A stretch of DNA of 64,000 nt from Microcebus murinus (Eukaryota > Chordata > Mammalia > Primates > Cheirogaleidae). A program made the position numbers and the translations under genes. The stretch covers positions 13,359,501-13,423,500 of the forward strand of contig NC_134108.1 in NCBI RefSeq assembly GCF_040939455.1, read 5' to 3'. Shown piece by piece: positions 1-13,260 of this stretch (its first letter is position 1; each line of letters starts with the position of its first letter). The notes beneath the pieces are model-generated. The model saw nothing but the letters and a program-made list of their open reading frames with translations. It did no database searches and was not told the DNA's origin.

Positions 1-3000
1 CAATTTGTTACTGATTGAACCTTTTAATAATTGTAAAATTTAAAGACATATTTGAAGCCATTCAGTCTTGGCTTCAGTCCTTGGTTTCACCCTTTCCTTA
101 AATTAAAATATAAACATGAATCACCAGTAATATTCTAGGAAATGCTGTAATTATATCAATTCCTTCTTCATTCATGTGATTGGGCCTGATTAATTAAGTT
201 GGTTAATCTTACACTTTGCTTAGTAGTGTGAGGGCTGATTCTATTCAGGTCATTGTTTATAATTTCTGCTTCCATTAAATAATCTCTACACAAATAAATT
301 AGAGATTTAAACTTGATTATTTCTTCATAAGACTGTTGAGTTCTATTTAATAACATTATAAGTTAAGTTCCACATTCTAAAAATAAATTTGTTTGCTTTA
401 ATTCCCTGAAACTTTCTAGCAATTTTATTTTTAAATTATTTTCCTTTGGTCTTATTTTTTATCAAGAATGTAAATTCCTATCTCAACTCTAGCTTTACGA
501 ACTGAGCATTTGCTTCTAGTTTTCAGTTTAGGCATAATAAATTTACATGTGTATATATTTATGTGATAATAATGGATAGAAAATTATTACTCTCAAACTA
601 CCTTTTCTCATAGCAATTCCAATAAAGCTTTCAATTGATCATACCTATATTTTGTGGTCTGTTGTGGGCAGGGGCTAGTCCCTTCACAAAGAAACTGTGC
701 TTCTGCTTGATTTTCCAAAACATTTAAAATTAATTCAGGGTTGAGTGCAGTGGCTCATGCCTGTAATCCTAGCACTCTGGGAAGCCACGGAGGGAGGATT
801 GCTTGAGCTCAGGAGTTCGAAACCAGCCTGAGCAAGAGCAAGACCCTGTCTCTACTATAAATAGAAAGAAATTATCCAAACAACTAAAAATAGAAAAAAA
901 AAATTAGCTGAGCATAGTGGCATGTACCTGTAGTCCCAGCTACTTAGGAAGCTGAGGCAGGAGGATTGCTTGAGCCCAGGAGTTTGAGGTTGTTGTGAGT
1001 TAGGCTAATGCCACAGCACTCTAGCCTGGGCAACAGAGTAAGACTCTGTCTCAAAAAATAAATAAATAAATAAATAAAATAAAATAAACTCACTTTCTAT
1101 CTAGTTTTGCATGCCAAAATCTAATCTGAATTTGATTCTCTACTTCTGGAAAATAGCTGTAAACAAGTACTAACCATTATAAAATATTGAAGCACTAAAC
1201 ATAGGGAGTTCTATTTTTAAAATGTTTGAAGAGCAAAAATAAAAAGAGGAAAAGATAAACATAGAAAAGATGTAATTAGTGTTACTAATTTGTGTAGTTT
1301 TGTTTAGCTTTCAAAGTGAGGTCTAGTTAAGGGTATGTTTTTATGATTCCAGTTATAGTCAAAAATATTTCTGAAAACAAAGCTTTGTGGCTCTTTAGAA
1401 TCTGTAGTAGAAATTAAATAAAACCCCTTCTCACATTGCTAGTACACTATTTGATTGGGTCTATAATTAAACAGTACAGTGGGCATTACTAATCTCTACA
1501 GCAACTTAAGTTGGCAGGGAGGTGAAAATGTGTTAGGTACAAGAAGACTGATAACCACGTGCTAACATTTATTGTGAATGCTCTTGCGATTAAACTTTGT
1601 AATAATGTCAGTGTGATATTCTGCTGCCCATTGCTCCACGCAGCATTAAATTAACCAAAAATAAATTGATTTTCTTTAACAATATAGTAGCTTTCATTTA
1701 ATAATGTAGTAAACTCAAATTTAATGCTGTTGGAGTTATCCTGCATTTAATCTAGTTTTACGCATGCTGTTTTGGGTGTCAAAGACATATGAGAGTCTGA
1801 TCACAGCTCAAAGTCATTCCTGCAAATCGTGTATTGTCAACGTTAGCGGAAATTGTATTTTCCTTATTTGTGTGAATGTCCAGAATCATGGACCTGAGGG
1901 TCCTCCACCTACCAACACATCAGTAACATCTGTTTCTTTTGTAGCTGCATAAATTGTAGAGGTTTGGGGAAATGACTATCCTAAGCCATGAAACTTCTGT
2001 AATAAACACATGATTCTACTATGCTACCAACCTGTTCATAATTTTTTCTAAAAGCTGCTTTTTATATTATCCCAGTGTGTATTTTTCAAACAACTTTTTA
2101 TCTGACATGTGTAAACGACTTTAAAATATGCATCCAATTCGGTATATGAGTAACAATTGTTCTTAAAATTATTAACTTGTGTGGGATCCTATAGTCTGAA
2201 GATTTATCATGCTCCCAAGATTGGAGACAGTGGGAAATCATAAATAATCTAGGAAACAGTAGGCTAATTTTAAGAGTATATTTACTGTTTTCATATAAAT
2301 TTTAAAAATATTTAACAAATAAATTAAAAAATTATTTCAGTAACCCAAGATAGTTAAGCCGTTTATAGTTTTTTGAATTAATTCCATCCACTATCAGTAC
2401 AGATTCTCAGAAATAAAAACATTAAGTTATAGCATATCTGACATGTGCATACCTACTGTCAAATGTCTAAGAACAGTTATATTGTAGGACAAAATTAGTA
2501 ACATAACCAAACAAATTAATATATGTTTATTTATGAAGCCGGTGATTATGTTCAATGATGCTATTTTTAGCAAGTATATTTCACAAAAACTGAGTGCACA
2601 TGGGTAAAACATGTTTTAAATTGAATATTAAGTTTGCTGAGATAAAAGTTAAGAGCACTTACCAACTAATTGTATTAATCAATGTATCAGTCAGATTGTG
2701 TTTTACATGGAAAATTTGAAATTCTGGCAAAAAAATAATTGAGTGCTGTTTCTGCTTTATTTAGAAACAACTGTAAAGTGAATCAGACTAACTTTTAGAA
2801 AAGAAACTGCCAGATGACTTTATCCATTGAACGCTACCTATTTAAGTGACCTTATTAGTAGGCTCTACATGTGATCCAGAGGTCACGTGATGCTCAGGGG
2901 CATCTTTACAGCTCTTTTTTTGGAACTGCCTTTATAATTGATAAGTTATATGTAGAAAACTAATTGTGTACTTGCCTTCACTTCTATTTTCAACAACAAA

Positions 3001-3699
3001 ATGTAACTACCAACTTGAATGAATTTCTCAACTATAATTGGATTTGAATTAATCAAACCATCCCCATAAGAAAAAGGCCTACCCCCAGGGTATTGCCCTC
3101 AAGGCACTTTCAAGAAAAAAAAAAAAGTTTAAAAACACTTTGATTGGTGGAGTAATTGGAATTATCGTCTGGACTTAAGTAGAGCATAAGATCCTTCGTG
3201 GACACCTTAAACATAGAATCACATCCCTTTACATTTGTGAATTCTAATGCATTTGATATAATTCAGCCACATTATCTTAGTCTGTTATAACCTGTGCCTG
3301 TACAACACAGTGCTGCTTAGCATTAGAAATGTGTTAGATCTTTCTTTAAAAGATAATCATTTATTTATTGTTATCATTTTTGGTGTTTTCATAATTTTTC
3401 TTTCTTAAAATTTTTTCTGCAAGTTTATTTTCCTTTAAAAAAACAAGTGTAAAAAAGGTGCTTTACATTGCCTTTCTTAACTGAAAAATCTAACAGAAAA
3501 GTCTAAATATGGAACAAGAATTTCTCCATCTTGTTACCCTCTAAAATTTTTGGTTTGCTTAATTTTTCTCAAAAACAATGAACTGATATAGCTAATTGCA
3601 CAACGTTGGTGAGAAGCCTTGGACTTTGCGTGAGGCCTTGGAGAAAGGGCTTGCATGTATTAAGAATGTGACGTTATTTTATGTTTTTGTCACACTAAG
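1..3699. other. SYNE1: SYNE1 intron upstream of window exon 1 (partial)
   Basis: AT-rich intron with one forward Alu (about 738-1088). The rest shows no recognisable repeat, exon or RNA gene. The exon for the start of CH2 and the CH1 exons must lie upstream of the window. Confidence 0.85.
738..1088 (+). mobile_element. Alu SINE, older strepsirrhine type
   Basis: Forward dimeric Alu, starting gggttgagtgcagtggctcatg and ending in an (AAAT)n-type tail. The middle has the lemur/loris insertion region, and several CpG sites have decayed, so it is older than the copies near 4.4 and 28.8 kb. Confidence 0.92.
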
Positions 3700-3896
3700 G
3701 CACACTGGAATAGAAGTGAGAGACTTTGGGAGGAGCTGGAGAAGTGGGGTTGCCTTTCATTCAGTCATCCATGCCATTCGACCTGAACTAGTGGACTTGG
3801 AGAAAGTGAAAGGCAGATCTAACAGAGAAAACCTGGAGGATGCTTTCACCATCGCTGAAACGGAACTGGGGATCCCAAGACTGCTAGATCCCCAAG
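3700..3896 (+). CDS. SYNE1: SYNE1 window exon 1: most of the CH2 domain
   Basis: Coding exon of nesprin-1, the outer-nuclear-membrane protein that links actin to the LINC complex. The frame reads HTGIEVRDFGRSWRSGVAF and continues through HAIRPELVDL and ETELGIPRLLDP, which I recognise as the core of the second calponin-homology (CH2) domain; human has Q where the first H stands. The acceptor is cacactaag before 3700 and the donor is gtaggc at 3897. The exon starts with the last base of a split codon and ends with the first base of the next (cccaa-G), which exon 2 completes as Asp. The open frame continues upstream to an ATG at 3596 and downstream past the donor, but both extensions are intron read-through. 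Confidence 0.97.
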
Positions 3897-4359
3897 GTAG
3901 GCTGGATGATGGTGCAGCGCAACATAGTGGGCTTGCATGTCTTATACCCAGAAATTACACACGACTTCCATAGTCAGGAATAAAATATGACTTCATTGGT
4001 CCCACCAGAATTAGCCAGGTGAATGGACTTACTCATTAGACTTAAGGTGGAATGAAAGTTTTGGAAGTGTATGCACAGAGTGTGAGGATGTGATAAGATA
4101 GAAGAATTACTCTGTTTCTGTAACTGCAAAGAATCTGGGAGAAATAGATTATTACTAATCTAAGATTATAAAGTGTTGGTTATTAGATACTTAGAAATGT
4201 TGGTAGCCATCCAGTGTTTTGGTGTCAATCAGAAAACTACACAAATGATTGACTAATATTTGTTATCTTAATTGTTTGGCATATTTTTGGTAAGGTTGTA
4301 AATTTTAAGACTTTCTGGAAATGGAGTTAATTCCTTCAAGCCTTCAAAAAACAATTTTT

Positions 4360-4691
<332 letters not shown>

Positions 4692-4911
4692 CAAAAACAA
4701 TTTTGATGCCTTTGATAAACTTTAATAACCTAGTAAGTTGCTTATTTTGGTGAAATAAAAGTATCAAAGCGAATTTTCCAAATGTCACTGATAATTTCTT
4801 ATGTAGGTTGGCAATTATAGAAATTTCCATAATAAACACAGAAATGTAAATACACAGTGAAAGCAAATTATCCACCACCCCTCAACCTTCCTGGCCTCTG
4901 CTTACTGCCAG

Positions 4912-5057
4912 CTCTGTCACCCAGGATGGAGTGCAGTGGCCCAATCATAGCTCACTCTAACCTCAAACTCCTGGGCTCAAGCAGGAGCTTGAGCCCTCAG
5001 CCTCCCACCTCAGCCTCCTGAGTTGCTGGGAGTACAGGCAGGTTCCACCATGGCTGG
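4912..5057 (-). mobile_element. Alu-type monomer (FLAM/FRAM-like)
   Basis: Reverse-oriented Alu-like monomer: tctgtcacccaggatggagtgcag, then the Pol III B-box-region complement and ggctgggagtacagg. Only one arm is present. An internal partly duplicated 'ctcaagcaggagcttgag' forms a small palindrome. Confidence 0.8.
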
Positions 5058-5263
5058 TTATAATGTGCCGTCTTTCTGAGTCATAACATTTCCACCACGT
5101 ATTATCTATGCTTAATTGATTTCCCTTCCCCTCGAAATTTTAAATAGTAATTCTATTTTCATTCTACATTTTGGACAGTGGTTTTTGGTACAATTGCTAG
5201 ATTTCAAAGCTTGTGTTATTGAATGCTAATTAATTTATTCAAGTTTGGCTTTGATTTTTCCAG

Positions 5264-5373
5264 ATGTTGATGTGGATAAACCAGATGAGAAGTCTATTAT
5301 GACCTACGTAGCCCAGTTTCTGAAACATTATCCTGACATCCACAATACAGGCACTGATGGGCAAGAGCACGAT
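5264..5373 (+). CDS. SYNE1: SYNE1 window exon 2: end of the CH2 domain
   Basis: Reads DVDVDKPDEKSIMTYVAQFL then KHYPDIHNTGTDGQEHD. This is the last helix of the CH2 domain (pattern DEKSIMTYV..FL) plus a short acidic linker. The acceptor is ttttccag before 5264; the donor gtaggt follows the GAT codon, so the exon ends in phase 0. From here the transcript can join exon 3 (R-E-D-R) or, as a candidate, the alternative terminal exon at 8234; both are in phase. From memory, human nesprin-1 has about 17 extra residues (EILPGF...NFK) between this exon and REDR, and I did not find an exon for them. Confidence 0.96.
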
Positions 5374-7567
5374 GTAGGTCCTTGTTTTCTGCAAGTATTG
5401 ATAGTGAATGCAATGATAGTACCCAGATTTTTAAACTAGAATATGTTTTTAATATGAGAACAACTGAATAAAAAATAGATACTACCAAAGGGGGTGGTGA
5501 CTAAAGGAAAAAGTTTCTCTGGTTTGTATACTAGATATGTCAGAGAGAGCATTACTAATAGTAAATGCAAGCTATGTGATGTCAATGAATTAAAATTGTG
5601 GAAAGATAGCAGCATTAGGAAATACATTTTAGTAAACTGCGCATTTAAATAAGTGTATATCTGTCACATCATTTGCATGTCTAGATCTTATGTACCCTTT
5701 TTCTGTTTTATCTGATGAAATCTAATTCTGACTTTTGGATTTTATTATTTCTACTCACAGCAAACTTATGGAAGTAAAGCACAATTTGTAAAAGTTCTTA
5801 TTATTTACCATAGTTAGATTTTTTCAGCTTTTCAACAGTTTAAATAACATTTACGTTTTTCATATTGCTCTGATGATATATGTTCATTGTCACAAATTTA
5901 AAAATTGAGAAAAAAAGAAAAAGGAAAATAATCTTTACTTGAACGTCTAGAGAGAAACTATCCTAGAAAAAAAATTAATATGGTGGTGTTAGTTCCCAAC
6001 ATTTTTATATGAATATGCAGATATAATATTTTTAAAAACAGAATCATAGTGTCCATACAATTTTATAATTTTCTTTTTTCATTAACATTATAAAGAATTA
6101 TGCAAGCCATCATATGTATATACAATAATTTTTTAGCCAATATTAATTGTTGGAAATCTCTAACTTTTTGCTATTATAAGCAGTGCTTTTATGAACAACC
6201 TTTAATAAGGTGTTGTTCTAAGATTATTTTATAGAAGTAGAATTCTAGGAATAGCATACAAAATGGTAATTCTTTTAAGCATGTTTTTCAAATCCCCATG
6301 TAGAAAATTTGTCCCATTTCACACTCTAGCCAGGTCAGCAGAGTGCCTGTTTTCCTGGTCTTTAACCACAATGCATATGACCATTTTCTAAATATTTTAG
6401 AAGTAGTATTGTATTTTTTAATTGTAAAGGGGTGGAAGATTCAGTGCTGAATTTAAAATGAATCATAAAGCACTCCTTCCCTTCTTTTCCCTTTTTCCCC
6501 CTGAAAACAAAATGTAATTATGAGGCAAATGGGATCAGGGAAAATAATAAATGGAATTTTCAAAATATGTTAAAAACTTTCTCTGTCTTCGTTACTCAAG
6601 TCTCAATTGGAGTTTTCAGAGCACTTGAGATTACAATGAAGAGCAATAAGAAACCAAACATTTTAAAGCGTGTTTTCTCTGTAGACTTAGAAACAGCCTA
6701 GGGAAGGAAAAGGTTAGAGGAGCATAACCCAAAGTTCTCAAGCAGGAAAAGGTATTTTGCCAAGAGTTCAGAATCAGTGGCTTCATAAAAGAATTAAGCA
6801 GAACAATAACGATTCCTTCCTAGGTCTCTTGGATGAAGTTAATCTGGCATTTAATAGAACTATGTTAGTTTCTTAAAAACTGTAATTTCAGGAAACCTCT
6901 TTTGTTCCTTGCCAGGATTCAGGCACAAATATTGATCATCAGAGTAACTTATCTAGAGTTAGTAAAATAAATGTTTCTAAGAAACACCACAAATGGCTAA
7001 AGCAAAGACTCCACGTGCAAATGCAAGCATAGAATGATGCAAGTATTTTGGAATCATTTGGGGCTTCTTGGGTTTTGACAATATAACTGGACATGAATGT
7101 TGCCTTCTGACTAAGAAACTCTATTAGAAAGCATGTTAGACTTACGCCATACAGCACAGAGAAAATCCCGCCAAATTTTCATCTGGTTTTCTTATCTGAA
7201 GCCCTTATATTATTCAATTGAATTTATATCTGATCTGGTTTCTGAGTTTTTACTATTTTAATTTCTCTGACATTAATCATCTCTCCAGATTAGTAAACTC
7301 TGTGGCTGGGAACATCTAAAAAGCAAAAGGAGATGCTTTACTTAATATTCATTAGCAGAAATTTAATGCAAAAACTCCTTAAAGATTTGAAACACACACA
7401 TTCTTTTTTTTTAATCTCCTTGGAGTTTATTTAAAATTAAGATTCATGCCTCTTCCTGCCATTTGATTCCAATGATGGGTAGACCCTAAGATTCTGCATT
7501 TTTATTTTTATTATTTATTTATTTTTGGCTGTATAGTATTCATGTGTGTGCGCGCACGCATGAGTAA

Positions 7568-7985
<418 letters not shown>

Positions 7986-8233
7986 TCCACATGTCTTTTG
8001 AATGCATTTAAAAGTTACCAACTGTAGAAAAGCCATGAGACTAAAGGGTTCTGGGACTCTAAATATTGTTTTGCCCTTTGTTTTTCTATTAGAAAGGAGA
8101 AAATCGAGTGTATAAATAGCTACATCCTTCTCGCCTTATTGTAATTTGCTTGACACTTTCCCAGCACTAGAATAAGTCATTACTAAATAGACTCTAATGA
8201 AGTTATTTTAAGAACATAATACTTTTCTCTCAG

Positions 8234-8404
8234 GTGACTTTTGCTAACAAACAGCTCCTCTTCCGGACAGTCTCAAGTGCTTTTCAAACGCAGAACTGTC
8301 CTCAGAGGCGCACGGTGAAATCCTACACTCACCCCTTACAGAGGTCACATCGACCTGTGGTACCATGGATAGAACAAGAGCATCCTTTTCCGCTGAGCTC
8401 ATAA
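8234..8404 (+). CDS. SYNE1: Candidate alternative terminal exon of SYNE1 (short actin-binding isoform)
   Basis: Not part of the main rod transcript. A pyrimidine-rich acceptor (acttttctctcag) precedes 8234. Read in phase 0, the phase in which exon 2 ends, the sequence is open for 56 codons (starts VTFANKQLLFRTVSS, ends EQEHPFPLSS) to a TAA at 8402-8404. AATAAA lies at 8448-8453. The stretch holds six CpG dinucleotides, unlike the AT-rich intron on both sides, and no Alu, L1 or MIR sequence is visible in it. Spliced to exon 2 it would give a nesprin-1 with both CH domains and a short basic tail but no spectrin rod or KASH. This is inference: an open frame of this length could arise by chance. 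A short isoform of this kind may already be annotated in other mammals; I could not check. Confidence 0.45.
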   Translation: MTFANKQLLFRTVSSAFQTQNCPQRRTVKSYTHPLQRSHRPVVPWIEQEHPFPLSS

Positions 8405-8447
8405 GAATGTGTTATCAGTGCTTTGCTGGGCATGAAAATCAACCAGG

Positions 8448-8453
8448 AATAAA
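8448..8453 (+). terminator. AATAAA polyadenylation signal after the candidate terminal exon
   Basis: Canonical AATAAA 44 bases after the TAA of the candidate alternative last exon, within the short 3' UTR such an exon would need. AATAAA is frequent by chance in AT-rich introns, so it only supports the exon call in combination with the acceptor and the open frame. Confidence 0.35.
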
Positions 8454-8668
8454 GCATGTGCCTTGATTACACTCACCTGCTTATTCAGGAGAGCTGTGAT
8501 GGGGAGAGTAGAGAACTTTTGCACTCTTGAGCTCCAGCTCCATTCCTTTGTTATTAACTACACTACCAACATATCACTTATCCACTGTCATTTATTGAGT
8601 GGTACTGAGTGCCAGACACTGTTAGGCAATGGAAATGAAAAGATACATAAGGCATTTGTACAGTTGTC

Positions 8669-8967
8669 CCTCGGTATCCACAGGGGATTGGTTCCATGAC
8701 TCCCAATAGACACCAAAATCCTTAGATGCTCAAGTCCCTGATATGAAACGGCATTATTTACATATAACCTACATGTATCTTCCCATATACTTTAATCAGC
8801 TCTAGATTATTTATAAAACCTAATGCAATGCAAATGCTATTTAATGGTTGTCATGCTGTATTTTTGAATTTGTATTATTTTTATCGTTATTTTTCTTGTT
8901 TTTTTTTTTTCCTCAATATTTTTGATCTGAGGTTGGTTGAATCTGTGGATACAGAGGGCTGATTGTA
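8669..8967. mobile_element. MER2-type DNA transposon (Tigger-related)
   Basis: Starts cagttgtccctcggtatcc and ends with its inverted partner (tggatacagagggctgattg). The inverted repeats are flanked by TA, the expected target of mariner/Tigger elements. No transposase is present; it is a short non-autonomous copy. Confidence 0.88.
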
Positions 8968-9049
8968 AAATGAGGAAAGAAGAGACAATTAAGGGGACAA
9001 ATACAATATAATGCATTTGGGTAAACATTAGTGCTCAGGCTGGTACCAG

Positions 9050-9255
9050 ATCATAAAGAAGTCTTCTCAGCATGTGGTCCTAGACCAGCACATCAGATTC
9101 ACCTGGAAACTTAGAAATATACAATTCTCAGGCTCTGCCCCAGATCTACTGAGCCAAAAAGTCAGCAGGGGGGGGGGGTGCCCAGCAATCTGTGTTTTCA
9201 CAAGCCTTCCAGGTGATTCTGGGGCACACTAAGTTTGAGAACCACAGGCCTAGAA
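9050..9255. mobile_element. MER5A-like hAT remnant
   Basis: The pattern 'gattcacctggaaactta ... ccaggtgattctggggcacact ... tttgagaaccac' is the MER5A non-autonomous hAT-Charlie element with its partial palindrome. An 11-G run at 9168-9178 sits inside. Confidence 0.8.
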
Positions 9256-9424
9256 GAGAGACCCCTTCCCCAGACTTAGAGGTCAGAAAAAGCTTCCTAG
9301 GGAAGTTGTGCATGGGTTGAGCTCTGAAGACAGCAGCATCCAAAGGAAATGGGAATATAAGTGTTTGAGCAGAAGGGACTATCTTTGTGAGACCAGAAAG
9401 TGAGAGAAGCCATGGATCATGTAA

Positions 9425-9655
9425 ACACGTACCAATCTTTGTACTAGGTGTGTTACATAGATTACCTCTATTCCCACCAAAACATGGAAAAGGTGTGCAA
9501 TGATTCCTCTTTACAACAGTAAAGAGGTTAACAAAAAGACATACCAAGTTCCCAGAGCCAGTGCATGGCAGAACCTGAATTTGAAACCAGTTTGGCCTGC
9601 CTTCGTAGACAGCACTCCTTCCACTCTGACACGTCACCTGTCCATAGGGTCGGTG
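9425..9655 (-). mobile_element. MIR-like SINE
   Basis: Reverse MIR core: 'ctaggtgtgttacatagattacc' followed by a decayed 'acagtaaagaggttaac', 'ggcagaacctgaatttgaaacc' and 'cactccttccactctgac'. It is highly diverged. Confidence 0.7.
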
Positions 9656-9904
9656 ATTTTACCTGTGTCACAGGACTGCCAGCAGCAAGTGAGATGCTCT
9701 AGTTGAAAGCTATTTGTATTTGTATTTTGGCTATTTGCCAAAAAACATGTTAAATATGTTTATGATTACTTTGGCATTCTTACAAGATAGGAAATCTTGA
9801 TGAAAAAAAATAAGATGTTTTCATTAAATCAATGCTAGAATGGCTCCTGTTATTATGTGTGAAAACAAGGATGAAAATCTCAATTTTATTTTTCATTTTT
9901 GAGA

Positions 9905-10045
9905 TGTAAGCAGTGGCCTTGATGCATTCATTCAGCAAATAACTTGGTAAATCTCTTATAGTGCCCTGTTGCCAGGGTCTAGGAATACCACATTGAGCAA
10001 GATAAATGTGCTTTCTGTCCATATGGAGCTTATAACTCTGAACTT
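9905..10045. mobile_element. L2-like old repeat fragment
   Basis: 'cattcattcagcaaataact ... ttgagcaagataaatgtgctttctgtccatatggagctta' resembles the old L2/MIR-type 3' sequence found across mammals. Family assignment is uncertain. Confidence 0.5.
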
Positions 10046-10519
10046 ATAACTATTATCATTTCAGACAATAGTCCAGACAAGTCATCCAATGTTACTGTGA
10101 CTGAGACTCCTCAAATTCAGTCCAAATTAATCCCATCTAGAACAGTCCTCTGGGTTACCGATGGCCTTGGGTTAGGAAGCAATTCCCAGGCTTGTGTTTC
10201 CACTCGAGCTATTGCTCTTTCTCAGTTTTTGTATAATTAGGACATTCCCTCTTGAGCACGTTTTCTTTATTAGTGTTACTTGAGGGGGAAAAATGGAGGA
10301 AGATAATTTCAGTATCCAACAAGATAATTAAGATATTTTTCTAGTGCCAACCTTTGCTTCTTATTCTCCTAAAGAGGTGGAGGTGAATAGAAAGAAAATT
10401 TTTCGGGGATAATTGGGACTTACTAAATATTAAGTCTCTTCTAGTGTCGGTCAAGTATTAATCATCAATTAAATAAATGCACAGATACTAATAAAATTGC
10501 ATTGTCTCCTGGTTTCCAG

Positions 10520-10627
10520 AGAGAAGACAGACTAATTTTAAAGGAAACGAAAGTTTGGATAGAACAATTTGAGAGAGATTTGACAAGGGCACAGATGGCA
10601 GAATCAAATTTACAGGATAAATATCAG
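10520..10627 (+). CDS. SYNE1: SYNE1 window exon 3: linker and start of the rod
   Basis: Thirty-six codons, REDRLILKETKVWIEQF then ERDLTRAQMAESNLQDKYQ, phase 0 at both ends. It links the actin-binding region to the first spectrin repeat and is predicted to be a charged amphipathic helix. The acceptor is cctggtttccag; the donor is gtaatg at 10628. Its length is a multiple of three, so it can be skipped or joined without a frameshift. The frame is also open upstream (ATG at 10502), but that part is intron. Confidence 0.96.
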
Positions 10628-10907
10628 GTAATGTATGGAAGAGCTTTTTGGATTTTTCAAAAGCTTTTCATGAATAAGATTCATGTATATCATTTAATCT
10701 ATGTTTAATCTTTAAAATTATACGAATGAGAAAATCTTTAAAGAAAAATAATATGCATTAACATAATAATTGTATTTCTATCTAAATTGCATTGTGTCCA
10801 CACTATCTATGGATCTCTGAGTCTTCTTCACTCAGAACTCAGCCTTGTAGATGATCCAGAACATAAACATAGAACTAGTGGTCTCATAGATGTCATCCAA
10901 CACAAAT

Positions 10908-10926
10908 ACACACACACACACACACA
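10908..10926. repeat. (CA)n microsatellite
   Basis: Uninterrupted CA run within intron 3. Confidence 0.95.
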
Positions 10927-11163
10927 GAAAAGGCTTGAGTCAAATTTAAAATTACTACAAAATAAGCTGAATTTAGTAAAGGATTGCAACATGAATATTC
11001 GGTGTGGGTCCATTAAAAGGACTAATTTCTACTGTGACCTGCCTAGTTCAACACTTTTACATTCAAGTAGAGGTTGGAGTTGTTTTTGTTTTTCCCCATG
11101 CTCATTATGCTGTCATTAATTGGATTTCTACTTCCAATTTCCACTTCCTAGATACAAAGTCTT

Positions 11164-11491
11164 TTCTTTTTTTGAGACAGTCTCACTCTGTTGCCCGGGT
11201 TAGAGTGCTGTGCCATCAGCCTAGCTCATAGCAACATTAAACTCCCGGGCTCCTTCTCCTCAGCCTCCCGAGTAGCTGGGACTACAGGCATGCACCACCA
11301 TGCTCGGCTAATTTTTTCTACATATTTTTAGTTGACCAATTAATTTCTTTCTAATTTTTTTTTTTTTTTTAAGTAGAGAGGGGTTCTCGCTCTTGCTCAG
11401 GCTGGTTTCTAACTCCTGACCTTGAGCAATCCTCCCACCTTGGCCCGCCAGAGTGCTAGGATTACAGGCATGAGCCACCGCATCCAGCCCA
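11164..11491 (-). mobile_element. Alu SINE, strepsirrhine type, with 14-bp target-site duplication
   Basis: Reverse full-length Alu with the strepsirrhine middle section and two internal T-runs. The perfect duplication agatacaaagtctt flanks it (11150-11163 and 11492-11505). Confidence 0.95.
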
Positions 11492-12929
11492 AGATACAAA
11501 GTCTTATAACAGGTTTCTTCCATTAAAAAGTTGTGATTTATTTTGTGCAGCATTGTCATTTTTCTCTCATTTAAAATATCACTCCATTTTAGTGGCAAAA
11601 ATGTAGCATATTCTATAGAATTTTCTACTCTACATTAGATTTCAATCATTTGTGCTATCAAAAAAATGGTGGCATAAAATGATACGACAGTTTCAGCATG
11701 GCAGACAATAAAAGATTTATCTCTGACATCAGCGTGTGATTTTATATAATCATATCTATAAACATGCCTGAATTTAGATGGATGATGCCATCAATACTGT
11801 ATTTGTTGAACTTGGCAAAGCAATAAATATGTGCTTGTTATGCGTGTACTCTCTTGCTTTGTGACTCAATCTAATCTTTTTTCCCAAAAATAAAATTTTC
11901 TGGGATGATTTCCATTAAAAAATGATTAATACAGTAAACCGAGAACAGATATGCAAGAACAGAGTGAATATACTTATTTAGTACATTGGTTTTAGTTTCA
12001 GCATAAATTATCAAAAACTAAATTTCAAGTTATAAAGTTACCTGTTGCGCAGATGCTATTTTATAAGGGGGAAATAAAGGATTAGAAAAGTATAGAACAG
12101 AAACACTCCTTTAGGCCAAAGGTGATCACTAGTCTCCTAAAACAGGGTTAGACAATATGAAATCTGAATATAGGGAAAATTTTCTTTCATCTTTGTATTA
12201 TGTACATCTGTTTCAACCTATCAGTAAATGCTGTATTTTCCAGTTTTTCCATTCAGAGAAGTCTGTGGGATAAAATTAAAAATTGGATTTACGTTTTGTA
12301 TTTTTAAAATTCCGTTAAATTAGAGAGAATGGAAGGTAAAACGTGAAGTAGAATTCTTATTCACTATCTCCCCCTAGTGTTCTTCATGTAAATTTACATG
12401 TTGGTTTATAATTTTGAAATTCTTTTAGATGTTTTAATTGCTAGATTCTGTGAGGCCATTCTCCTGTTCTGAAACATAATTGCACATTTCAATGGTATTT
12501 TTAATTCATATTTGGACTTGGAGTCACATTTTTGGGTGGGTTAATTTAATGTAAAATGTAGAACTTTAAAATGACTACTTTTAATGTTAGTATTAAGCTA
12601 TGGTTAAGTCTGCATATTATAAATTTATCTTTACCATGCTATGACATACATAATATTTTTTTTTCATACATAATATTTTAAAGCCATAAAATTAAAGCAA
12701 AAGGTTATCATGTAAATGAGGTCCCCTACAGTAAGCCTCTTTATACAGGCTTACCTAAGCACAAATTTAGGTATTAATTTGGCATTATTTCGATAGATGT
12801 GATTTCTATTTGTAAATTGTTTGAGACTTTGAAGGAAAGCAACTATCTTGTTTATTAGCCTAGATTTATACTCCTGTTCGCTTTTATTTCTTGGCAAACA
12901 TGTACTGGTGTATAAATTACTAATCTAGA

Positions 12930-13185
12930 AATGAGAAACCCTAGGTTTTAGTCCTGCCTCTGTAACTTGCTCTTGCCAGGTTGCTTCTGGGCTTCATGGT
13001 AATAATGCATGTCTATGTTGTAGGGTTGTGGAAAGAGCCAGAAAGGATAATATGCAGAGAGCACTTAGCACAGGATCAAGCTCACGGTCAGGGCTTGATG
13101 GGTGGCAGCTGCTATTAGTATCATGGCTGTTATTATTATTATCGACAACATTTATTGAGTGCTATCCAAATATAAAGGATTGTTA
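12930..13185 (+). mobile_element. MIR-like SINE
   Basis: Forward MIR: 'gttttagtcctgcctctgtaact ... ttgctctt', a 'ggttgtgg' centre, 'gagagcacttagcacagg' and (att)n at its end. It ends about 75 bp before exon 4 and does not reach the acceptor. Confidence 0.7.
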
Positions 13186-13260
13186 TTTAGGAAATGTGCT
13201 TTCCTTTGCCTTTGCTTTTTTTGACTCATTGCCATATTGTTGCTGTTTTTCCTCTTTTAG

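Larger units (their letters stand above)
10628..13260. other. SYNE1: SYNE1 intron 3
   Basis: Holds a (CA)n tract near 10908-10926, a reverse Alu with a 14-bp target-site duplication and a MIR just before exon 4. From 11.5 to 12.9 kb nothing recognisable apart from a short direct repeat (catacataatatttt) near 12646-12677. Confidence 0.9.

Noticed and set aside
9146..9637. 163-codon reverse open frame
   Set aside because: It spans a MER5A remnant, unique intron and a MIR. No domain or splice structure is visible, and its composition follows the repeats.
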